Made by a program: the position numbers and the translations under genes
Shown: positions 8,971 through 17,369 of the stretch, piece after piece
Position numbering within the stretch: position 1 is the stretch's first letter
How the letters are laid out: every line of letters begins with the position of its first letter
The notes under the pieces: generated by a model
What the model saw: the letters and a program-made list of their open reading frames with translations, nothing else
Told to the model about the DNA's origin: nothing
Databases searched by the model: none
Assembly (NCBI RefSeq): GCF_003946335.1
Contig: NZ_RHNX01000013.1
Location: 1-64,000, forward strand
Source of the DNA: Levilactobacillus fujinensis
GTDB lineage: Bacteria; Bacillota; Bacilli; Lactobacillales; Lactobacillaceae
Reading direction: 5' to 3'
DNA length: 64,000 nt

Positions 8971-11109
8971 TTAGTGACGCTTAAAACGGGCGAGACCCAG
9001 GCCGCCAAGTAAGGCGAGGCAAGCGGTACCCAGGGCGGCTAACCAACCGGATGCGCTTTCATTTGTTTGGGGTAAGCTACTTTGTTGTGCTTGTTGGGAG
9101 GCTAGCCGATGAGTCGCCGTTGGCATCAGGGCCGCTGAACCGCTCCCTTGAGTATTACCACCTTGAGAACCGGTTCCACCGGGATTAATGATATCAGCGC
9201 CACCACCGGGCGTGACAACTCCGGGCGTAACGACTCCGGGACCGGGTTCACCGGGAATCTCGGGATCAACGGGACCAGGCTCGCCCGGAATTTCAGGGTC
9301 AACGGGACCAGGACCTGGTTCAGGATTGGGGTCACCAGGATTTCCAGGACCAGGATCAACGATTACGGGTGTTTTCTTGAAAGTCAGCGTGAGCGTCTGG
9401 GGGTCTTGGCCATAAGTCCCAGTCAGCTCATCACTTTTATCGGCAACGAAAGTGTAGCCTTTTTGTGTCGTGAGGTCGCTCACGTCAAAGGCGTCACCGA
9501 TCAGTTTGCCATCGCGGGTAACGGTGTCCAGTTCTTTCCCGTCGGTCGTCATCAGCTTAATGGTTAGTTGGGGATGTGCCAACCAGTTGACCTTCCGGAA
9601 GATACGGACATCGTATTGTAGTTCAACATTGTTATCGTAGAAAACGTTAACGTACTTATCTTTTGGCCCACCAGCATAAACGAAACCATAGGGGCCATAA
9701 GTGATCCAATCATTGGCGGGGTCATTTTCGTAGATAAATGGTGTGTCGATCTGTAACTGACCATCACCGAGGTAGGTAATCGGTGCGTATTTCCCGTCTT
9801 CATTAGCGTTATAGGAATAGGGTGCCGTAAATTCTAAGGGTTCACCGAGGAAGCCCAAGGACTCAGTGGCTTTGAATGTCGCGGGTTGACCAATGACCAC
9901 ATTGATTGGGTCGTCGTTATCGTAGGACTGGCCCAATGCGGTAATCCAGGCGTCCTTTTCTGTGATGCCACTAAGCGAACTGAAGTCGGTTAAACAGTTG
10001 TTAGTAATGGTCAAATGGTTAAAACCGTAGTCACCATGACCGTTATTCATGATGGCGGTCAGCCAAGGTGCCAGCAAGGCAAGCTGCCGGTTGGTCATGC
10101 CATTTTTATTCTTCAAGTAGAGGCTGCCGGAACCGGAGAGACCAATCGATTGCATCTGGCTAGAATCAATCTGGGTGATGGCCAGGAGCGCCTCATCTGA
10201 CATCTTACCGAGGTAATTGGATGTGATAGCTAGTTCCTGAAAGCGAAGCTCGGCCAGGGGTGAAAAATCAATGTTAGCTGCAATGTTCTGATCATCTGCG
10301 ATGGTAACTAAGAAGACGATGGATTTCTTCTGCGGCAAGTATTTTAATGCGTCGATACCGGCAAAAGTCGTCACGGATTCCCCATTGCTAACTGAAACAC
10401 GTAGGGGAACTTGAGAATCAAAACCGTTGGTGCCATAACGGCGGATGACGCCATAAGTTAACGGCTCGTCGTCTTTGAGGGAGAAACCCTTCCGAACAGC
10501 CTTTTCCAAGGCGGGGTCGGCAATCGTTACTAATTCGGAGTCAGCCGGATCGGTCTGCGGTGCAACCGTTGCGGCGGTCTTAGCTAACCCAGTCGGCGCT
10601 GCCTTGGTCGTTTTCCAGGCAACAGTCGTGTCTTTTTCAGATGTTGTTGGCGCGGTTGGTGTCTTTTCTTTGGGGGCCTGAGTTGTTGCTGATGCTTCTA
10701 TAGGTTTAATTGCTTCTGTAGGTTTAGTTGTTTCTGTTGGTGTTGCTGGTTTTTCGATTGGTGCAGGCGATTCCGTTGTGGCTTCTGATGTTGTGTTTTC
10801 TGATGTAGGTGCTTCCACTGAAGAATCAGTGGTAGGCGGCGTTTCCACCGGCTGGACCGTTGACTCAGAAGTTGCGTCGGTGGTCGTGTCCGTGTCAGAG
10901 GCATCGGCCTCTGCTGGCATCGTATCTGATGTCTGAGTTGGTGTGAGGGTCACACTGGACTGATCAGTTAATGCCACACTTTTCTGCTTTTGGGTGGTCG
11001 TGGTGGCTGCCGGCTGATCGTCGGCGTGGGCTAACGTTTCGCCGCCGGCTAGAAAACCACCAGCAATGATGGCTAACACTAGGGGCGCACGCATTAGATC
11101 GTGAGTCAT
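8971..11109 (-). CDS. LPXTG-anchored internalin-like surface protein
   Basis: A 712-residue wall-anchored protein. It has an N-terminal signal peptide (about 1-29, ending near AHA-DD), then a Thr/Ser/Glu-rich linker to about residue 190. A globular segment at about 195-510 contains leucine-rich-like stretches (FSPLAELRFQELAITSN, NHLTITNNCLTDFSSLSG). A MucBP-like domain follows, starting near PQLTIKLMTTDGKELDTV. A Pro/Gly stalk repeats GPVDPEIPGEP, and LPQTNE starts at about residue 679 before a membrane helix and RFKRH. A longer frame exists, but the ATG at 11109 has an AAGGAGG ribosome binding site. It shares its overall plan with the adhesin at 3763, and zwf separates the two. Confidence 0.92.
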   Translation of the reverse strand: MTHDLMRAPLVLAIIAGGFLAGGETLAHADDQPAATTTTQKQKSVALTDQSSVTLTPTQTSDTMPAEADASDTDTTTDATSESTVQPVETPPTTDSSVEAPTSENTTSEATTESPAPIEKPATPTETTKPTEAIKPIEASATTQAPKEKTPTAPTTSEKDTTVAWKTTKAAPTGLAKTAATVAPQTDPADSELVTIADPALEKAVRKGFSLKDDEPLTYGVIRRYGTNGFDSQVPLRVSVSNGESVTTFAGIDALKYLPQKKSIVFLVTIADDQNIAANIDFSPLAELRFQELAITSNYLGKMSDEALLAITQIDSSQMQSIGLSGSGSLYLKNKNGMTNRQLALLAPWLTAIMNNGHGDYGFNHLTITNNCLTDFSSLSGITEKDAWITALGQSYDNDDPINVVIGQPATFKATESLGFLGEPLEFTAPYSYNANEDGKYAPITYLGDGQLQIDTPFIYENDPANDWITYGPYGFVYAGGPKDKYVNVFYDNNVELQYDVRIFRKVNWLAHPQLTIKLMTTDGKELDTVTRDGKLIGDAFDVSDLTTQKGYTFVADKSDELTGTYGQDPQTLTLTFKKTPVIVDPGPGNPGDPNPEPGPGPVDPEIPGEPGPVDPEIPGEPGPGVVTPGVVTPGGGADIINPGGTGSQGGNTQGSGSAALMPTATHRLASQQAQQSSLPQTNESASGWLAALGTACLALLGGLGLARFKRH

Positions 11110-11383
11110 TATAAACTCCTCCTTCAGTTGATAGGATAAATTTCTCTCTACGTACACATTATATTCGTTGAACTAACTTAAAGCTTAGTTTATGTCCCGA
11201 AAAGTGTGGATTAAGACGATTAGTTTAAAAGTGACTAGTAGTTGCTGGTTTCCGGACGGTTTTAGGGACGCCGGTGCTGATGAGTTAAGCAGGGGGAACC
11301 GAAAAACGGGTATGGTAAATTTTAACTCGTAAAATGAGAAAACAATGATAAAATTAAAAAGACAACCGAAAAGAGGAAAAATG

Positions 11384-12226
11384 ATGACACAAGATTGGAA
11401 GGCAACACCCATTACGACCGTGATGACGGGAACAGAATTAGCGGCTGATTTACGTGAACTCGGATTGACCGCCACGGATTCCTGTCTGGTCCATACGAGA
11501 TTGAGCGCTTTTGGATTCATTCCGGGTGGGGAACAAACGGTGGTGCGGACACTGCAGACCGTGTTAAATCAGGGTAACATTGCGATGCCTGCGCAGAGTG
11601 CGGATTATTCGGACCCGCGTGGCTGGCTTTATCCACCCGTGCAAAAGGACCTGCAGGCCAAAGTGGTAGCTGGCTTGCCCGGGTATGACCCGCAGACAAC
11701 ACCGATACACTATATTGGCCTGACCCCGGAGTATTTTCGCAATCAGCCCGGCGTTCACCGCAGCGGTCATCCAACCTGCTCGTTAACCGCGTGGGGTCGC
11801 GACGCCAAGTTGATTTGCGAGACAACGACGTATGACTTGCCGTTTGGGGTGAACAGTCCCTTACAAAAGCTGTATGACTTGGACGCCAAGGTAGTGTGCC
11901 TGGGAACGGATTTTGAGAGTTGTACGGCCATTCACTTAGCGGAGTCTCAACTTGCGCGCCCTCGTTTTCAGGAGAGTGCACCGGTGCTAGTTGATGGACA
12001 GACGAAATGGGTCGATTACACTGCCGTTGAGCTGGAGCCTTACGACGACTTTAATGAAATGGGCACTAAGTTCATGGCGGCCAATCAGGATAAGATTCAT
12101 GAGGTAACGCTGGCGAATGGAACGGTTCTACGTAGCTTTTCCTTGCGGGGAATCGTTGATTTTGCGCTGGCCTATTACCGGCAAAAGGATGCAGAAAAAG
12201 GCGGAATCCTTTACGAGTTGGCTTAA
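11384..12226 (+). CDS. AAC(3)-family N-acetyltransferase
   Basis: About 280 residues, matching the antibiotic_NAT fold (aminoglycoside 3-N-acetyltransferase and YokD-like proteins). Family landmarks are VHTRLSAFGFIPGG near the N-terminus, corresponding to the usual VHsSLs...G block, and RSGHPTCSLTAWG in the middle, which carries the conserved HP. The second of two consecutive ATGs (11384) lies 7 bp from AGAGG; the first is at 11381. It is alone, followed by a strong hairpin. Chromosomal family members in lactobacilli are often not proven resistance genes, so aminoglycoside acetylation is only a family-level guess. Confidence 0.82.
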   Translation: MTQDWKATPITTVMTGTELAADLRELGLTATDSCLVHTRLSAFGFIPGGEQTVVRTLQTVLNQGNIAMPAQSADYSDPRGWLYPPVQKDLQAKVVAGLPGYDPQTTPIHYIGLTPEYFRNQPGVHRSGHPTCSLTAWGRDAKLICETTTYDLPFGVNSPLQKLYDLDAKVVCLGTDFESCTAIHLAESQLARPRFQESAPVLVDGQTKWVDYTAVELEPYDDFNEMGTKFMAANQDKIHEVTLANGTVLRSFSLRGIVDFALAYYRQKDAEKGGILYELA

Positions 12227-12235
12227 GAATCATCA

Positions 12236-12288
12236 ACAATAATAGTGAGGCCAAGAACTATAAAAGTTCTTGGCCTCACTATTATTGT
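12236..12288. terminator. Strong bidirectional terminator, left edge of the A+T-rich island
   Basis: A perfect 24-bp stem (12236-12259 with 12265-12288) has a 5-nt loop. A/T-rich ends serve both the plus-strand acetyltransferase gene and the minus-strand GH3 gene. Confidence 0.9.
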
Positions 12289-12307
12289 GCATGAAAATTG
12301 ATTTAGA

Positions 12308-14599
12308 TTATTTTTTTAAGCTAGACTTAGTATTTAAATTAGTAATTAATTGTGATAAATCACTAGATTTCATAGATCCCAAGGAAACTAGGGAACTAAG
12401 CGGCATAGTAAGTGCACTTTGTAAAATGGGTTCACATTGCTGGTCAATTTTTTTCTGATCACTGGTAGAACTTTCTTGATATTGTTTTGAGGTTACATGT
12501 AACACTTCACGTAATGTCTCAAGAACCACTTTCTTTCCAAGTGGATTCTTAACGACTTTTCCAATAGCGGTGAAGCTAGTATAGTGAATTGGAATTGGAA
12601 CAGTGCTGGTAACTTGAATGTTAACGGACAGTGGAAGATTATGACTTGTAGGGCCAATAGAAAGTGTGTAAGAGTTACTTTCAACATGCCAGTTATGAAT
12701 CTGGTCGTTATAGTATGCGAAGGTTTCTTTATCTAAAGTGAATGAGACACGTTTACATTCACCTGGTTGCAGTAGCACTTTAGTAAAGTTCTTCAATTCG
12801 CGCTGTGGCCGGAGTACGGCTGATTCACCGGGTTCAACGTAAAGCTGGACGACCTCTTGGCCAGTGTAATTGCCTTCGTTCTTTACCAAACAACTAATGG
12901 TTGCTTGATCGGTATCCTTAATAGTTGTGCTGCTAGTTTGCAGATTCGAATACGTAAAGTTTGTATATGAGAGACCACTGCCAAAGGGAAAAGCAACGGA
13001 GAGTTTCTTTTTGTCATAATATCTATAACCCACAAAGATATTTTCTCGGTAGTGAACAGTGCCTTCTTCACCAGGGAAGTTAAGGAAAGATGGAGAATCT
13101 TCAAGATGATATGGATATGTTTCAGAAAGGCGACCGCTAGGATTGTTTTCACCAAAAAGTAGTTTTCCAGTGGCACTACCGACCCCCTCACCTGCTAATC
13201 CCATATTCAAAATAGCTGCTACGTTGTTCTGCCAAGGCATTTCGACTGCTGATCCGGTATGAAGAACAACAACAGTATTGGGCTGGGCTTCGGTGACGGC
13301 CATAATTAGGGCATCTTGATTTTCAGGCATAGCCATTGATTGTCGATCGGCTCCTTCAGATTCGAATGACTCTGGCAATCCCGCAAAAATTATTGCAACA
13401 TCCGACTTTTTGGCGAGAGAAACTGCTTCTTCAATCAGGGCTGAATTTGGCGTTATTTTATCTTGGTCATATCCTTGAGCGTAGTTGATATTTAGGTGCT
13501 GACTACGTGCCCAATTGAGCGCGGTATCTACGTGGTAGGAATTGACGTGGCTACTACCACCGCCCTGATACCGCGGCTTTTCGGCAAACTCACCGATAAA
13601 GGCGAGTTGTTTATCACGGTTTAAGGGTAATAGGTTATTGTTGTTTTTCATTAAGACAGCACTGTTAACTGCCAATTTAACTGCTATTTGATGGTCTTGG
13701 TCTAGATTTGTTGTGGCGTCCCGCTGTTGATTATTAATAGATTGATTGACAAAAGTTAAAATATTTAAGACGGCTTTATCGAGTATCATTTCGTCCAGTT
13801 TCCCTGAGCGTACAGCCTCAATAATATTCTTGTCTTGTGCACCGGAGCCACCGGGCATTTCTAAGTCGACACCAGCTAGTAGTCCCTTTACACGATTCTT
13901 TACGGCCCCCCAATCGGTTACAACCAAACCGTTAAAACCCCATCTGTCTCTTAAAATATCAGTTAACAAGGATTTGTTTTCTGAACAAAATGTGCCATTG
14001 AGGGCATTATAAGCACACATAATGGCGCGGGGATGGGCTTGCTTAACAACCTTTTCAAATGCTGCAAGGTAAATTTCATGGAGAGGGCGTTCCTCAATAA
14101 TCGAATTGCCGCTCATTCGGTAAGTTTCTTGATTATTTCCAGCAAAATGTTTGGTACATGCAGCAACACCTTTTCCTTGTAACGCAGTGACATAACTGCT
14201 GGCAAGTTCGCCGGTAAGGTAAGGATCCTCGCTATAATACTCAAAATTACGACCGCCTAAGGGATTACGCTTGATGTTCATCCCGGGGCCAAGGAGCATG
14301 GATACGTTTTGAGCCTGACACTCAGAACCAAGCGTTTGACCAACCAATGCTAATGATTCACGACTAAATGAGTTAGCTAAGGTTGATGTGCTGGGAAAGC
14401 AAACAGTCTGAACGCTATCATAGAGACCAAGGTTATCTTCCATTTTGTTTTGTTTTCGTAAGCCGACTGGCCCGTCACACATGAGGATGGCCGGAATTTT
14501 TTTGTCCGCAATCGGTTGAGTATGCCAGTAGCCTTGACCGGAGCACAGACTAGCTTTTTCTTCTAAAGTTAGTTTAGAAATTACATCTTTAATCTGCAT
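12308..14599 (-). CDS. Glycoside hydrolase family 3 beta-glycosidase
   Basis: A 763-residue cytoplasmic GH3 enzyme, most like beta-glucosidases. The (beta/alpha)8 domain starts with TLEEKASLCSG. The KHFAGNNQE motif is present, and the nucleophile Asp is D229 in GLVVTDWGAV. The alpha/beta sandwich domain follows, then a C-terminal fibronectin-III-like domain (PFGSGLSYTNF, GQEVVQLYV). A roughly 100-residue tail extends beyond the usual end and is unassigned. There is no signal peptide. AAGAAGGA precedes the ATG. It is divergent from the GH2 gene, sharing a 237-bp promoter region. The aglycone and sugar preference cannot be read from sequence. Confidence 0.92.
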   Translation of the reverse strand: MQIKDVISKLTLEEKASLCSGQGYWHTQPIADKKIPAILMCDGPVGLRKQNKMEDNLGLYDSVQTVCFPSTSTLANSFSRESLALVGQTLGSECQAQNVSMLLGPGMNIKRNPLGGRNFEYYSEDPYLTGELASSYVTALQGKGVAACTKHFAGNNQETYRMSGNSIIEERPLHEIYLAAFEKVVKQAHPRAIMCAYNALNGTFCSENKSLLTDILRDRWGFNGLVVTDWGAVKNRVKGLLAGVDLEMPGGSGAQDKNIIEAVRSGKLDEMILDKAVLNILTFVNQSINNQQRDATTNLDQDHQIAVKLAVNSAVLMKNNNNLLPLNRDKQLAFIGEFAEKPRYQGGGSSHVNSYHVDTALNWARSQHLNINYAQGYDQDKITPNSALIEEAVSLAKKSDVAIIFAGLPESFESEGADRQSMAMPENQDALIMAVTEAQPNTVVVLHTGSAVEMPWQNNVAAILNMGLAGEGVGSATGKLLFGENNPSGRLSETYPYHLEDSPSFLNFPGEEGTVHYRENIFVGYRYYDKKKLSVAFPFGSGLSYTNFTYSNLQTSSTTIKDTDQATISCLVKNEGNYTGQEVVQLYVEPGESAVLRPQRELKNFTKVLLQPGECKRVSFTLDKETFAYYNDQIHNWHVESNSYTLSIGPTSHNLPLSVNIQVTSTVPIPIHYTSFTAIGKVVKNPLGKKVVLETLREVLHVTSKQYQESSTSDQKKIDQQCEPILQSALTMPLSSLVSLGSMKSSDLSQLITNLNTKSSLKK

Positions 14600-14836
14600 G
14601 AATAGTCCTTCTTTTCATTAGAGTGATTTTCTGAGGGTTCCATACCGCTAGTGTACTATTAGAAGAAGAATTTATAATGGTCAAAATTAGCTATAGAGGT
14701 TACTAATTAACGTTAGTTTTGTTAGAAAAATCAAGTTAAAATTTATCCTTCAAACTGAATATCACCCTAAAGAGAACTTCAATACCTGATAAAATTAATG
14801 TGAATTGGAAAAAGGCTATACGATGGAGGGATAGTT

Positions 14837-17251
14837 ATGATAGCAAAATCTTTTAATTTTGATTGGCAAATCGTAGCCAATGAGCAACCTGGCATCATGG
14901 AATCAAGTGGAAAGAATGGTCCAAAGGTGACTCTACCATATGATGCTTTAATTGGTGAAAACAGAATAGCTGAATCGCCTGCTAAGGATAAAAAAGGTTA
15001 TTTTCCAAATAAACAGGTGACATTAGTTAAGAAATTTAAAGTCCCTGACAGTTGGCAAGAGTTATGTGCAACTTTGATGTTTGAAGGCATTTACGCTAAT
15101 AGCAAGGTGTACATTAATAATCAGTATGCAGGTGGTGAAGCAGCCGGATATACTTCCTTTAGCGTTAATCTTGATCATTTTTTGAAATATGGGGAAGAAA
15201 ACGAATTGAAGGTCGTTGCAAGAGCTATGAACGATTCGAGATGGTACTCAGGGGCTGGCATCTATCGGGATGTACGCTTATTCTTGGGGAAGCCAGTTCA
15301 CATTCCGCTAAATAAATATCGGATAACGACAGTTAGTGCAGATGATGAAGAAGCAACAGTGCGGTTTGACATGTCTGTAAAAAATGTAGAACACATGACG
15401 CATAAGCTATCGGTGGAAACACATTTATTTGATGGCGAAGGAAATCAAGTGGTTCAGGTAAGTAGTCCATTAACAATTTTTGGTGGTAATGAAGAGAAGC
15501 TACGTCAAAGGTTGATGGTTGATAGTCCTGAGCTTTGGAGTCCTAATTCGCCTAAACTCTATCAATTGATTTGTTACTTAAAAGAAAACGGTGAGGTAAT
15601 CGATCAAGTTGAAACGCCCGTGGGGATTCGGATGCTAGAAATTAGTCACAGTAAGGGCCTGCAAATAAATCACCGGACGGTTAAATTACGGGGCGCTTGC
15701 ATTCACCATGATAATGGTTTAATTGGTGCGGCAGATATTGGTGGTGCCGAAGAACGCAGAATTATTAAGCTGAAATCTGCTGGATTTAATGCGATTCGCT
15801 GTGCACATAATCAGGCTAGTCAGGCTTTGCTATCGGCTTGTGATCGACATGGCTTGTTAGTGATGGATGAATTGTCTGATATGTGGGATGAACCGAAAAA
15901 TTCGGATGATGGCGCCACAAACTTTTCAATGAACTGGAAACGAATGACGCAATCATTAGTTGAATCAGCATACAATCATCCATCTGTAATTATTTATTCA
16001 ATTGGGAATGAAATTACGACATTAAATAATCCACATGGTGCTAAGCGAGCTCGTCAAATTGGTAATTACTTACGTATGTTAGACGATACCCGTTATTTAA
16101 CTAATGCAACTAATCTATTGATTACTCTGAATGATTATTTGGCATCACAAGCAAAAGAGAATGATGGAAAATCAATGGATATTAATGAACTTATGACTAA
16201 TATGGATAAAGTTGTTAGCGAAGTTGTAAGTTCGGAGGTAACATCGGTATCGACGGAAGAAGCTTTTGATGCGGTCGATATTGCCGGATATAATTATGCG
16301 ACGTCGCGTTATGAGCTTGATGAGAATCGGTTTCCACAACGAATTATTTGTGGAACTGAAACTTACCCGCGCCAAATCGATGATAATTGGGCGCTTATGC
16401 AGAAACATCCTTACTTAATCGGTGACTTTACATGGACCGGTTGGGATTATCTAGGTGAAGCCGGCCTTGGACAATTAAGATATGAGGGTGATCAGGTGGG
16501 GGCTTTTTATGGTGAGTATCCGTGGAAGGCAGCCTATTGTGGAGACTTTGATTTGTTGGGTAATCGGCGACCAGTGTCTTACTATCGAGAGATTGTTTTT
16601 GGCTTGCGTCAGAAACCGTATATTGCAGTACGTTTTCCCTGGATCAAAAAGAAAATTAGCACACAAATGTGGGGATTTATTGATGGCATAAGTAGTTGGA
16701 CGTGGCATGGGTATGAAGATCAAACAATAACTGTCGAGGTATACGCGACTGGCGAAGAAGTCAGTCTTAGCTTAAATGACAAACTGTTAGACCGCCAACC
16801 AGTTAAACAGCATCGCGCAATTTTTGAAGTTCCATATGCGGTAGGAAATCTCACGGCGACTAGCTATCGTCAAGGAGAAGTTACTGGGGAAACGACACTA
16901 ACAACGGCTGATGAACAAGTTCAAGTGCAGGCTCAGGCAGAGCGTCAAGCGATTGTTGCGAATGACAGTGACTTGGCCTATGTTAACTTAGAGTTAGTTG
17001 ATCGAAATAAAGTTGTTAATGGTCAAGCTAATTGCGAGGTAAAAGTAACAGTTGATGGTCCCGGTGAATTGGTTGGATTAGGAAATGCTGATCCTAAGGG
17101 CGAAGAAAACTTTACAGATAGTACCTGTACTTTCTTCAATGGTAGGGCATTGGCAATAGTTAGGCCGACTGGCGCGGGTGAAATAATTGTTACAGTTCAT
17201 GCTAAAGGACAAGAGAGTCAAATTATACAAATCAAATCTGCTGAAGCCTAG
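14837..17251 (+). CDS. Glycoside hydrolase family 2 enzyme (beta-galactosidase/glucuronidase type)
   Basis: An 804-residue GH2 enzyme with retaining mechanism. An N-terminal sugar-binding jelly-roll domain contains WYSGAGIYRDVRLF. An Ig-like domain precedes the TIM barrel. The acid/base is E392 in YSIGNEI and the nucleophile is E508 in CGTETYP. The FTWTGWDYLGEAG block and a long beta-rich C-terminus (DUF4982-like) are typical of GH2 clades that are not lacZ. GGAGGG precedes the ATG. There is no signal peptide, so action is probably cytoplasmic. It is convergent with the GH78 gene. Beta-galactosidase is one option, but other beta-glycosides are equally possible. Confidence 0.88.
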   Translation: MIAKSFNFDWQIVANEQPGIMESSGKNGPKVTLPYDALIGENRIAESPAKDKKGYFPNKQVTLVKKFKVPDSWQELCATLMFEGIYANSKVYINNQYAGGEAAGYTSFSVNLDHFLKYGEENELKVVARAMNDSRWYSGAGIYRDVRLFLGKPVHIPLNKYRITTVSADDEEATVRFDMSVKNVEHMTHKLSVETHLFDGEGNQVVQVSSPLTIFGGNEEKLRQRLMVDSPELWSPNSPKLYQLICYLKENGEVIDQVETPVGIRMLEISHSKGLQINHRTVKLRGACIHHDNGLIGAADIGGAEERRIIKLKSAGFNAIRCAHNQASQALLSACDRHGLLVMDELSDMWDEPKNSDDGATNFSMNWKRMTQSLVESAYNHPSVIIYSIGNEITTLNNPHGAKRARQIGNYLRMLDDTRYLTNATNLLITLNDYLASQAKENDGKSMDINELMTNMDKVVSEVVSSEVTSVSTEEAFDAVDIAGYNYATSRYELDENRFPQRIICGTETYPRQIDDNWALMQKHPYLIGDFTWTGWDYLGEAGLGQLRYEGDQVGAFYGEYPWKAAYCGDFDLLGNRRPVSYYREIVFGLRQKPYIAVRFPWIKKKISTQMWGFIDGISSWTWHGYEDQTITVEVYATGEEVSLSLNDKLLDRQPVKQHRAIFEVPYAVGNLTATSYRQGEVTGETTLTTADEQVQVQAQAERQAIVANDSDLAYVNLELVDRNKVVNGQANCEVKVTVDGPGELVGLGNADPKGEENFTDSTCTFFNGRALAIVRPTGAGEIIVTVHAKGQESQIIQIKSAEA

Positions 17252-17304
17252 TAAGTAATTATAAAATATAGGAAGACAGGATCGGATTTGAGATAAAACT
17301 AAAA

Positions 17305-17356
17305 ATAAGGATCAACGTAGAACCACCTCTTTTGGTTGTTCTGCGTTGATCCCTAT
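17305..17356. terminator. Bidirectional terminator between GH2 and GH78 genes
   Basis: Arms 17309-17327 and about 17334-17352 (GGATCAACG...CGTTGATCC) pair with two G-U positions. A/T-rich flanks lie on both sides of two convergent genes. Confidence 0.82.
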
Positions 17357-17369
17357 TTGGTTCAATCTC

